Positions 1 to 5,140 are shown, numbered from the stretch's first letter. The stretch is 5,557 nt of DNA from Pyramidobacter sp. (GCA_016286835.1 JAEEUD010000132.1:1-5557); one strand, 5' to 3'. Made by a program: numbers and translations. Notes: generated by a model not told the origin, from the letters alone.

Positions 1-457
1 TGGCATGGTTGACGACGGCCAGATCGGGAGAATGACGCTCAAGCTCTTTTTCCCACACGCCTGTGTCGAGCCGGCCTGATTTGTCGCAACGGACGACTTC
101 CACGTGGACGCCCGTGCTCTGCAGGCGCCGCAGGGGCCGCGTCACGGCATTGTGCTCCATCGACGTGGTCAGGACGGTCATACCGGGCCTGAGAAAACCT
201 TTCAGGACCACGTTCAGCGACTCGGTGACGCCCGAGGTGAACGTGACGTACTGCGGCGAAGCGTTTTCCCAGCCGCCGAACAGTCGGGCGAGGCGTTCCC
301 GGCACTCGAGCGTCATGCTCATCGTTGCGATGTCACGCTCCGCGGCCGATCCGCGCGCAAAATTGGCGCCGCCGCTCTCAAGAAAATCTTTCATTGCCTG
401 TGCGACGCAGGGGGGTTTAGGCCAGCTCGTCGCCGCGTTGTTCAAATAGACAGACAT
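1..457 (-). CDS. Class V aminotransferase / cysteine desulfurase-like PLP enzyme, N-terminal part
   Basis: This gene reads leftward and leaves the window after 152 codons, so only the N-terminal part of a protein usually near 380 residues is visible. Seen in the translation: the opening MSVYLNNAATSWPKP, a common start for class V fold enzymes of the cysteine desulfurase type; SGVTES at residues 75-80, matching the PLP phosphate-binding loop; and EHNAV at 101-105, where His102 corresponds to the histidine stacking on the cofactor ring. The final VVNHA looks like the start of the HxSNVTG stretch typical of these enzymes. The catalytic lysine and active-site cysteine lie beyond the window. The ATG at 457 is supported by AGGGAG at 465-470. 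The family takes sulfur from cysteine or performs related eliminations. The exact substrate is inferred, and a selenocysteine lyase or another class V enzyme is possible. It diverges from dnaA. Confidence 0.88.
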   Translation of the reverse strand, partial: MSVYLNNAATSWPKPPCVAQAMKDFLESGGANFARGSAAERDIATMSMTLECRERLARLFGGWENASPQYVTFTSGVTESLNVVLKGFLRPGMTVLTTSMEHNAVTRPLRRLQSTGVHVEVVRCDKSGRLDTGVWEKELERHSPDLAVVNHA

Positions 458-488
458 TTTTATTCTCCCTCGTTTTTCATCGTTCACA

Positions 489-502
489 GCCGGCGCTCCG
501 GC
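489..502 (-). other. Short GC-rich hairpin in the leader of the PLP-enzyme gene
   Basis: GCCGG (489-493) and CCGGC (498-502) form a perfect five-pair stem with a four-base loop. If the leftward promoter at 515-520 is used, this hairpin falls near the 5' end of the transcript, about 30 bases ahead of the gene's start codon. It could stabilise the mRNA end. It is short, and a GC-rich genome produces such stems by chance, so no function is claimed. Confidence 0.25.
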
Positions 503-514
503 CCGGTTTTATCC

Positions 515-541
515 ATTATACATCGCCGCTGTCCGATTCGA
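515..541 (-). promoter_or_regulatory. Leftward promoter for the PLP-enzyme gene
   Basis: On the minus strand TATAAT (positions 520 down to 515) is a perfect sigma70-type -10 box. Transcription would start near 508, leaving a leader of about 50 bases before the ATG at 457. The -35 element is poor: the best hexamer is TCGAAT (541 to 536), matching three of six with a short 15-base spacer. The call therefore rests on the -10 box and its position in the divergent gap. Confidence 0.5.
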
Positions 542-548
542 CGCCTTC

Positions 549-577
549 TTTACAGTTTGGCGATTTTTGTGGATAAT
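549..577 (+). promoter_or_regulatory. Main dnaA promoter candidate
   Basis: TTTACA (549-554) and GATAAT (572-577) each match the sigma70 consensus at five of six bases and are separated by an ideal 17 bases. The predicted transcription start is near 584, about 90 bases ahead of the dnaA ATG. The -10 box overlaps a perfect DnaA box at 568-576, and a second box at 582-590 covers the predicted start. DnaA binding here should interfere with polymerase, the usual logic of dnaA autoregulation. A second -10-like TATAAA at 617-622 has no convincing -35. Confidence 0.6.
568..576 (-). promoter_or_regulatory. DnaA box, perfect, over the dnaA -10 element
   Basis: TGTGGATAA on the plus strand is the exact reverse complement of the DnaA box consensus TTATCCACA. 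It overlaps the -10 element of the predicted dnaA promoter. It lies 14 bases (start to start) from an identical box in the same orientation at 582-590. Confidence 0.85.
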
Positions 578-581
578 ACTT

Positions 582-590
582 TGTGGATAA
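582..590 (-). promoter_or_regulatory. DnaA box, perfect, at the dnaA transcription start
   Basis: This is a second exact TGTGGATAA, same orientation as the box at 568-576 and five bases beyond it. It covers the predicted start of dnaA transcription. Two tandem perfect boxes in a GC-rich setting are very unlikely by chance. Degenerate box-like words also occur nearby at 591-599 (TTATGCTCT) and 631-639 (TGTGGTGAA), each with two mismatches. Confidence 0.85.
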
Positions 591-673
591 TTATGCTCTC
601 ACGTTCGCTGCGGCGCTATAAAAGGACCGCTGTGGTGAACGTGAAAGTGTGTTCGCGTAAGGTGGGAAAATTC

Positions 674-1990
674 ATGGAAGACGTTAAAAAAATCTGGGGA
701 CAACTGCTCGAAGCCGCAAAGCCGAGCCTGCCGCCGCAGACGATCGAGATCTGGATGCAGTCCTGCTCCCCGCTGAGAATGGAACAGAACCGTCTCGTGC
801 TCGACACGGGCAACTCATACGTCGAAAAAAGGGTGAGAAACGAGTATCTCCCCGTGCTCGAACGCGTCATGATCGAACAAAAACTCGGCGACGGCATCGA
901 CCTCACGTACGATTCCACGCCCGTCGAGCCGGAACACGTGTCCGTGCCGACTCCGCCAGTCAAGCCGGTCATCAGCGATAACGGTCTCAACCGCCAGTAC
1001 GATTTCTCGTCGTTCGTGGTCGGCAAGTCGAACCGCATCGCTCACGCCGCCGGCCTTGCCGTCGCGGAAGCTCCCGGCGAGTCGTACAATCCTCTGTTCA
1101 TCTGGGGCGGCGTGGGACTGGGGAAAACGCATCTCATGCACGCCATCGGCAATTACGCGCTGAGCCGCAATCCAGATCTGAAAGTGCTCTACCTTTCCTC
1201 GGAAAAGTTCGTCAACGACCTCATCAAGTCGATCGCGAACCAGAAGAGGGAAAGTTTCCGCTCGCATTACCGTAATGTCGATATCCTCCTCATCGACGAC
1301 ATCCAGTTTCTGGCCGGCAAGGAAGCGACTCAGGAAGAATTCTTCCACACGTTCAACGACATGTACAACGAGAAAAAGCAGATCGTGCTCAGCTCCGACC
1401 GGCCGCCGAGAGAGCTTGACGGCATCGACGACCGCATCCGCAGCCGCTTTGCCTGGGGCGTCGCCGCCGATATCCAGCCGCCCGACTACGAGACCCGGAT
1501 CGCCATCCTCAAGAAGAAAGCCGAGCAGCGGCGCTTCCCCGTCAACGACGACGTCATCAATTACCTCGCCGAAACCGTTCCCAGCAACATCCGTGAGCTC
1601 GAAGGCGCGCTCAACCGCGTCATCGCCAATTCCAGCTTCTCGCAGATGCCGATCACCGTGGAAAACACACAAATCTGGCTAAAAGACGTGATCGACACGC
1701 ATCACATAAAGATCTCGTCGCAGATCATCATCGAGCTCGTCGCCAAGGAATTCAGCTATCTGCCGTCGGACATCCTCGGCAAAAGCCGCACCTCGGAAAT
1801 CGCTCTCGCCCGCCAGGTCGCGATGTACCTGTGCCGCAAGCACACAGAGCTGAGCCTTCAGCAGATCGCCCGCGACTTCGGCAAGAAGGACCATACCACC
1901 GTCCTGCACGCCGTACGCAGCATCCAGGTAAGGATCAACGAGGACGAACGCGTGCGGAGCGCTGTGGAAAACATCGAGAAAAAACTGTGA
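674..1990 (+). CDS. dnaA: Chromosomal replication initiator protein DnaA
   Basis: This is the ATP-dependent initiator that binds oriC and opens the duplex. The 438-residue product has normal family length. Residues 1-77 are the helicase- and partner-binding domain I (IWGQLLEAAKPSL). Residues 78-107 are a short, proline-containing linker. Residues from about 108 form the AAA+ module: Walker A GGVGLGKT at 145-152, Walker B ILLIDDIQ at 204-211, sensor 1 near VLSSDRPP (238-245), the DRIRSRF box at 253-259 with Arg258 as likely arginine finger, and sensor 2 in IRELEGALNR at 307-316. The C-terminal DNA-binding domain carries KKDHTTVLHA at 404-413, the DnaA signature. The ATG at 674 is chosen because AAGGTGGG (659-666) lies seven bases upstream and domain I begins here; the frame stays open further upstream but encodes nothing DnaA-like. 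DnaA boxes at its promoter suggest autoregulation. Confidence 0.98.
   Translation: MEDVKKIWGQLLEAAKPSLPPQTIEIWMQSCSPLRMEQNRLVLDTGNSYVEKRVRNEYLPVLERVMIEQKLGDGIDLTYDSTPVEPEHVSVPTPPVKPVISDNGLNRQYDFSSFVVGKSNRIAHAAGLAVAEAPGESYNPLFIWGGVGLGKTHLMHAIGNYALSRNPDLKVLYLSSEKFVNDLIKSIANQKRESFRSHYRNVDILLIDDIQFLAGKEATQEEFFHTFNDMYNEKKQIVLSSDRPPRELDGIDDRIRSRFAWGVAADIQPPDYETRIAILKKKAEQRRFPVNDDVINYLAETVPSNIRELEGALNRVIANSSFSQMPITVENTQIWLKDVIDTHHIKISSQIIIELVAKEFSYLPSDILGKSRTSEIALARQVAMYLCRKHTELSLQQIARDFGKKDHTTVLHAVRSIQVRINEDERVRSAVENIEKKL
1963..1971 (-). promoter_or_regulatory. DnaA-box-like site inside the end of dnaA
   Basis: TGTGGAAAA matches the box consensus (as TGTGGATAA) at eight of nine bases. It lies in the coding sequence, 17 bases before the end of dnaA, in the same orientation as the first intergenic box. 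It may extend the origin's box array, or be chance from the Val-Glu-Asn codons. Confidence 0.35.
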
Positions 1991-2019
1991 TTCGGCGGTG
2001 GATCCGTTCTGAAAAAATC

Positions 2020-2028
2020 TGTGGATAA
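2020..2028 (-). promoter_or_regulatory. DnaA box, perfect
   Basis: This is an exact TGTGGATAA, the reverse complement of TTATCCACA, 30 bases after the dnaA stop codon. It is immediately upstream of the possible dnaN -35 hexamer TTGACC at 2030-2035, so it could serve both origin function and dnaN control. Confidence 0.85.
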
Positions 2029-2029
2029 G

Positions 2030-2059
2030 TTGACCATCATGGCCTTTTTGGCGTAAAAC
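2030..2059 (+). promoter_or_regulatory. Possible dnaN promoter
   Basis: TTGACC (2030-2035, five of six to the -35 consensus) is followed after 18 bases by TAAAAC (2054-2059, four of six to the -10 consensus). A start near 2066 would fall within the DnaA box at 2060-2068, echoing the dnaA promoter layout. The -10 is mediocre. CATAAT (2165-2170) is a better -10 word but has no acceptable -35. dnaN may also be read through from dnaA, since I see no terminator between them. Confidence 0.3.
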
Positions 2060-2076
2060 TGTGGATATGTGGACAG
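2060..2076 (-). promoter_or_regulatory. Pair of degenerate, abutting DnaA boxes
   Basis: TGTGGATAT (2060-2068, one mismatch to TGTGGATAA) runs directly into TGTGGACAG (2068-2076, two mismatches), sharing one base. Both point leftward like the box at 2020-2028. Such weak sites next to strong boxes often fill cooperatively with DnaA-ATP; that role is inferred. Confidence 0.55.
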
Positions 2077-2086
2077 CCTTCCACAT
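2067..2086. repeat. Inverted repeat at the box polarity switch
   Basis: ATGTGGA (2067-2073) and TCCACAT (2080-2086) are perfect inverted copies separated by six bases. Each arm carries the core of a DnaA box, so the dyad is a head-to-head pair of half-degenerate boxes. It lies close to the centre of the whole box array (about 2080-2086): boxes to its left are on the minus strand and those to its right on the plus strand. The arms lack a following T run, so it is not a terminator. Confidence 0.5.
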
Positions 2087-2099
2087 TTTCTCCGCTGTT

Positions 2100-2108
2100 T
2101 TATCCACA
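2100..2108 (+). promoter_or_regulatory. DnaA box, perfect
   Basis: This is an exact TTATCCACA in the rightward orientation. It is 44 bases (start to start), about four helical turns, before the next perfect box at 2144-2152, so both sites lie on nearly the same face of the helix. Confidence 0.85.
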
Positions 2109-2143
2109 CGCTAAAATTCCGTTGATCACTTGATCCGAATCAC

Positions 2144-2161
2144 TTATCCACAGTTTACACA
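2144..2161 (+). promoter_or_regulatory. DnaA box pair next to the unwinding element
   Basis: A perfect TTATCCACA (2144-2152) is followed with no gap by GTTTACACA (2153-2161), which has two mismatches to TTATNCACA. Tandem same-direction boxes directly before the AT-rich melting site are what the basal unwinding system of bacterial origins shows, with the last box loading DnaA onto the adjacent single strand. The first box is secure; the second is a weak-site inference. Confidence 0.75.
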
Positions 2162-2213
2162 CAGCATAATACTACTGCTACTGATTTTAAGAATTCACTT
2201 ATTGGTACATACC
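2154..2213. other. AT-rich DNA unwinding element
   Basis: By my count 19 of these 60 bases are G or C (about 32%), far below the GC-rich genes around it. The stretch lies between the last DnaA box and the dnaN ribosome binding site, where the origin should open. Its left part is the DnaA-trio-like region at 2166-2189. The rest, including TTTTAAGAATTC and CTTATTGG, is simple AT-rich DNA with no box. Confidence 0.7.
2166..2189 (+). other. DnaA-trio-like triplet array
   Basis: Read in threes from 2166, the plus strand gives two ATA triplets, then CTA, CTG, CTA, CTG (2172-2183), then ATT and TTA. All eight have T in the middle, so the opposite strand read 3' to 5' has A in the middle of each, including GAT, GAC, GAT, GAC. 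The DnaA-trio known from Bacillus subtilis is a run of such triplets (3'-G/A-A-T/A-5' with the central A most conserved). It lies just beyond a DnaA box and is bound by the DnaA AAA+ domain on one strand. Here the array starts four bases after the box pair ending at 2161 and runs in the matching direction. Function is inferred from this resemblance. Confidence 0.65.
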
Positions 2214-2235
2214 AGTGAAAGCGAGGACACGCAAC

Positions 2236-3399
2236 ATGAAACTGGAAATCACTCAAAACATCTTTATGAAATACTGGTCCATGGCAGAGCGCTGCACGGG
2301 CACGAAAAGCACGATGGCTACGCTTGCCAGTATCCTCTGCACGGCAGACGAAGACGGCGTGACGCTGCATGCGACCGACCTGAAAACGACGATCCGCGTC
2401 AAAGCCGAAGGCGCTGCCGTGATCGAGCCGGGCACGGCCATCCTGCCCCTGAAAGTCGTCGGTGAGCTGTTCAAAAAGATCTCCGTCTCGCCGTTTACGG
2501 TCGAGGTCGAGAACGAAAAAGGATCGATCAAAGCCGGACGCAACCGCTACTCGTTCACTACCTATCCCGTCAGCGACTTCCCGGAGCTTCCTTCGCCGCG
2601 TGCCGCTGAGGAGTTCACCCGAGTTCCCGCCGGCGACCTGGGCCGTGTCCTTGCCGAAGGCAGCATCGCCGGCGCGCCGAACGAGGATTTTCCCAAGTAC
2701 ATTTCCGGCGGGCTGCTGCAGATCCGCAAGGGCGAGCTGCGCGTCGTCGCCACCGACGGCCGCCGCCTCTCGCTTTCCAAAACGGCCACGCAGCAGACAG
2801 GTACGGACGCTGACGAAGAGCCGCGCGAGATGCTGCTGCCGCTGAAATCGCTCGACGAGTACAAGAACATCCTCTCCGGTTTCGCGCCCGACATTGAGGT
2901 CGAAGTGCTCCAGGACGGCGCCGTGACCTATTTCAACGTGCCCGGCGTGCAGTATTCGGTGCGCTGCATCGACAGCAAATTCCCCAACTACGAGCGCATC
3001 CTCAGCAACAGCAGCACGACGCAGATGAAAGCTGAGCGCTCGGCCTTCCTTTCCGCGCTCGACCGCATCAACATCGTCGTCAACGATTCCAGCCGCATGG
3101 TGCTGCTGACGCTGTCGCCCGGCGCGGCGATGGGGCTGACGGGACGCGCGCCGGAGATCGGCGAAGCGAACGAGAGCGTAGACGCCGAAGTCGACGGCGA
3201 ACCGCTACGCGTCGCCTTCAACGTGGCTTATCTGAGCGCGGGAGTCAAGGCTTTCCACGGCAGCGAAGTCAGTCTTGCCTTCAACGGCAGCGAAGGTCAG
3301 ATGGTGATCTCGCGTCCCGGCGGCGACGATTTCATCTACATGCTCATGCCGATCAAGCTCAAATCCGCCGAGACGGCTATGGGCGCCGCGGAGGAATAA
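2236..3399 (+). CDS. dnaN: DNA polymerase III sliding clamp (beta subunit)
   Basis: DnaN dimerises into a ring around DNA and tethers the replicative polymerase and other clamp-binding proteins. The 387-residue product is slightly longer than usual (about 366-380) and shows the family's landmarks: NRYSFTTYPVSDFPELP at 103-119, VVATDGRRLSLS at 170-181 beside the peptide-binding pocket, IDSKFPNYERI at 245-255, and the closing YMLMPIKL at 368-375. About a dozen residues follow that motif, a small C-terminal extension. The ATG at 2236 is chosen because the protein then opens with MKLEIT as clamps usually do, and AGGA at 2224-2227 lies eight bases upstream. An in-frame GTG at 2215 would add seven residues without family support and has no better ribosome site. 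The start lies just downstream of the AT-rich origin segment. recF follows nine bases later. Confidence 0.97.
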   Translation: MKLEITQNIFMKYWSMAERCTGTKSTMATLASILCTADEDGVTLHATDLKTTIRVKAEGAAVIEPGTAILPLKVVGELFKKISVSPFTVEVENEKGSIKAGRNRYSFTTYPVSDFPELPSPRAAEEFTRVPAGDLGRVLAEGSIAGAPNEDFPKYISGGLLQIRKGELRVVATDGRRLSLSKTATQQTGTDADEEPREMLLPLKSLDEYKNILSGFAPDIEVEVLQDGAVTYFNVPGVQYSVRCIDSKFPNYERILSNSSTTQMKAERSAFLSALDRINIVVNDSSRMVLLTLSPGAAMGLTGRAPEIGEANESVDAEVDGEPLRVAFNVAYLSAGVKAFHGSEVSLAFNGSEGQMVISRPGGDDFIYMLMPIKLKSAETAMGAAEE

Positions 3400-3407
3400 G
3401 ACTTCCC

Positions 3408-4472
3408 ATGCGGATCGCTCAGACGAGAATCCGCAATTTCCGCAATCTGGAAAGTGCGCTCTGCGAATGGCATCCCGGTCTGAACGTCCTGACCGGCCCT
3501 AACGGAGCGGGCAAGACCAACGTTTTGGAGGCTCTCCACGTTCTCACCGGGTGGGGAGCCTTCAGCGGTTCAAAGTGCGCCGACACGGTCAGATGGAAAA
3601 GCGAAGGCGGCGCTTCGCTGGCCGCTCAGGTCGAAGGCGAACACAGCGCCGTCGTCGAAGCGGCCATTGTCGCGCGTGCGTCGCTGCGGCTCGACGGCAG
3701 AGCCTGCCGCTGGGGCGATCTGCGCAGCTGCGTGCAGTCGCTGGCGTTTCTGCCGGCCGATATGGCCCTGATCGAAGGTTCGCCCGCCGTGAGACGGCGT
3801 TTTCTCGACGTGCTCTGCGCGCTCGTCTTTCCGCTCTATGCCTGGAAGCTCTCCGAGTACCGCCGCATCGCGCGCCACAGGCGATATCTGCTCGGCCGCG
3901 GTCATGCTCCGCGCTTCACCGACGAGACGATGGCCGGCCTGGCCGTATGGATCTGGGAATGCCGCCTAGAAGTGGCGACGCTGCTGCAGAAGTATCTTGA
4001 AAAATGGAGTGCCCTTCTGCCGCGCAAAATCGCGCTGGAATTGAAAAGGGGAGGGGCGGGCAATGCGGATGACCTGAACGAGGATTTTCACCGTTCCCTT
4101 GACCTTCTGGCCGAGCGTGAGCGTCTTTCCGGAGTGCCTCTGGTCGGTCCGCACCGCGACGATCTGATCCTTTCCTGCGAAGAACGCCTGGCAGGCGAAA
4201 CGTTCAGCCGCGGCCAGCGCCGCCGCGCCGCTCTGGCGCTGATCATGGCTTCGGCGTCGGCGGTGGAGAACCGTTATCGCGCCGCTCCCGTGCTGCTGCT
4301 CGACGAAGTCACGTCCGAGCTCGACGCGGAAGGCCGCGGGATCCTCATGAACAGCCTGCGCGAAAGCGGCTGGCAAGTGTTCGCCGCTACGGCGGAAAGT
4401 TCGCTGCCTGATTTTGACGGCGCGCTTTGGAAGCTCGAAAACGGAAAGATCGAGCGAGTTGAACCGAAATAG
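3408..4472 (+). CDS. recF: DNA replication and repair protein RecF
   Basis: RecF is an SMC/ABC-type ATPase that, with RecO and RecR, helps load RecA at single-strand gaps and stalled forks. The 354-residue length is typical. Visible motifs: Walker A GPNGAGKT at 30-37; the RecF stretch FLPADMALIEGSPAVRRRFLD at 114-134; GPHRDDL at 247-253, a RecF family signature; the ABC-signature region FSRGQRRRAALALIMA at 266-281; and Walker B with D-loop LLLDEVTSELD at 296-306. RecF proteins usually have Asp-Asp in Walker B; this one has Asp299-Glu300, as in ordinary ABC ATPases, so activity should be kept. The ATG at 3408 is eight bases beyond the dnaN stop. Its ribosome site GAGGAA (3391-3396) lies in the last dnaN codons, so translation is probably coupled and the two genes form an operon. 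Confidence 0.95.
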   Translation: MRIAQTRIRNFRNLESALCEWHPGLNVLTGPNGAGKTNVLEALHVLTGWGAFSGSKCADTVRWKSEGGASLAAQVEGEHSAVVEAAIVARASLRLDGRACRWGDLRSCVQSLAFLPADMALIEGSPAVRRRFLDVLCALVFPLYAWKLSEYRRIARHRRYLLGRGHAPRFTDETMAGLAVWIWECRLEVATLLQKYLEKWSALLPRKIALELKRGGAGNADDLNEDFHRSLDLLAERERLSGVPLVGPHRDDLILSCEERLAGETFSRGQRRRAALALIMASASAVENRYRAAPVLLLDEVTSELDAEGRGILMNSLRESGWQVFAATAESSLPDFDGALWKLENGKIERVEPK

Positions 4473-4507
4473 CGAGTTTAAAGGATTTGACTTTTCCTGA
4501 TGAAAAA

Positions 4508-4536
4508 CGACGTTGCTTTTTAAAAGCTGTACGTCG
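4508..4536. repeat. Imperfect dyad between recF and the exported-protein gene
   Basis: CGACGT (4508-4513) pairs with ACGTCG (4531-4536), and inside them GCTTTT (4515-4520) mirrors AAAAGC (4522-4527), leaving one unpaired base on the left and three on the right. The outer arms are perfect. As RNA it would be an eleven-pair hairpin with a small internal loop. A run of six T follows at 4549-4554, but 12 bases lie between stem and T run, so it is a poor intrinsic terminator. It could equally be an operator ahead of the next gene. Confidence 0.4.
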
Positions 4537-4563
4537 GAACCTGGAATCTTTTTTCTCTATGAT
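4534..4563 (+). promoter_or_regulatory. Weak promoter candidate for the exported-protein gene
   Basis: TATGAT (4558-4563) matches the -10 consensus at five of six. The best -35 is TCGGAA (4534-4539, three of six) at 18 bases. Transcription would start near 4570, just before the strong ribosome site. The 113-base gap after recF suggests the downstream pair may have its own start, but read-through from recF is also possible. Confidence 0.28.
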
Positions 4564-4585
4564 GGAGTCAAAAGGAGGAACTGTG

Positions 4586-5140
4586 ATGAAAAAACTGCTC
4601 TGCGCACTGCTGTTGACACTGATCGTGGCGTGCGGCGCCCGTGCCGAAAAGCTCGAAGGCGTGTGGGGAATGAAATTCGGCTCAGCGGTCGGGGCCGTGC
4701 ATCAGCTTTTGACCGGGCGCGGCGCGAAGCTGCTGTGCGAGTACGGCTATCAGCCCAATTACCGCGAAGCCCTGTACAGCGTCAACTTTTTCGGCCGCGA
4801 GGGCACACTGCTGCTGCGTTTTTCCAAAAAGGGCCTGTTCCTCGCCCGCTTCGCGTTTTTCCGCAAGGGCGATCTGGAACGCGCGCAGAAAGTCGCCGCT
4901 TCTCGCGCACAGAACAGCGAGAAAAAATACGCCGCTTTCACCTCGCACTACAACGAACTCAATTCGATGCTGACGCGCAAATACGGTCCGGCATCTTCTG
5001 AGCTTGAAGAAAACGGTGTAGTAAGCGGCGCGCGCTGGGAGGCAGGCGTGTTTGACCGACGTGCGATCACGCTTTACGAAAGCCGCTCTCTCTCGGTCAA
5101 CGACACGGTGCTGAGCTACGAGGACCTGAGCCGCAGGTAG
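4586..5140 (+). CDS. Small exported protein or lipoprotein of unknown function
   Basis: I do not recognise this 184-residue protein. It begins with a clear export signal: MKK, then a hydrophobic run to residue 15. LIVAC (12-16) fits a lipobox with Cys16 as lipidated residue, while ARA (18-20) before Glu21 would suit signal peptidase I, so lipoprotein versus free periplasmic protein is undecided. The mature part opens with EGVWGMKFGSAVGAVHQLL (24-42), like the 'WG.s...v...l' openings of several small exported families. It later has YNELNSMLTRKYGPASSE (122-139), a charged helix, then alternating strand-like segments (149-179). One cysteine (51) is left in the mature part if Cys16 is cleaved off. 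The ATG at 4586 is preceded at seven bases by a near-ideal site, AAAGGAGGAA (4571-4580); earlier in-frame starts from 4487 lack one. It ends eight bases before mnmG and is probably co-transcribed with it. Confidence 0.85.
   Translation: MKKLLCALLLTLIVACGARAEKLEGVWGMKFGSAVGAVHQLLTGRGAKLLCEYGYQPNYREALYSVNFFGREGTLLLRFSKKGLFLARFAFFRKGDLERAQKVAASRAQNSEKKYAAFTSHYNELNSMLTRKYGPASSELEENGVVSGARWEAGVFDRRAITLYESRSLSVNDTVLSYEDLSRR

Larger units (their letters stand above)
1991..2213. other. oriC: Presumptive chromosomal origin of replication (oriC), dnaA-dnaN part
   Basis: The gap between dnaA and dnaN contains three perfect DnaA boxes (2020-2028, 2100-2108, 2144-2152), one with a single mismatch (2060-2068) and weaker ones. 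It ends in an AT-rich stretch with DnaA-trio-like triplets (2166-2189). Boxes left of about 2077 point leftward and those to the right point rightward. With the two boxes in front of dnaA this makes a two-part origin, as known in Bacillus and Helicobacter. Position, box density and AT content all agree. Direct evidence of initiation is not available from sequence alone. Confidence 0.88.

Noticed and set aside
104..673. In-frame upstream extension of dnaA by 190 codons
   Set aside because: The extension crosses the divergent gene and both promoters and resembles no DnaA sequence. The ATG at 674 has a good ribosome site and starts domain I.
815..1672. Long open frame of 285 codons on the minus strand inside dnaA
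   Set aside because: It lies fully antisense to a secure dnaA, has a low-complexity composition rich in Val, Asp, Glu and Arg typical of mirrored GC-rich codons, and has no recognisable motif.
2042..2052. GCC-TTTTT-GGC as a dnaA terminator
   Set aside because: A three-pair stem with the T run in the loop rather than after it cannot act as an intrinsic terminator.
2122..2135. TTGATC repeated at 2122 and 2130
   Set aside because: Two six-base copies eight bases apart are too short to call an iteron array, and neither forms a -35 with a usable -10 downstream.
2215..2235. GTG start for dnaN seven codons upstream
   Set aside because: The extra residues are not clamp-like, and the ATG at 2236 matches the usual MKL-type start with a suitably placed AGGA.
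2130..2465. 111-codon plus-strand frame across the origin and start of dnaN
   Set aside because: It covers the AT-rich unwinding element, has no ribosome site, and becomes a shifted-frame shadow of dnaN rich in Arg and His.
4487..4585. TTG or ATG starts upstream of the exported-protein gene
   Set aside because: They would place a charged 33-residue stretch before the signal peptide. The ATG at 4586 has a near-perfect ribosome site directly ahead.
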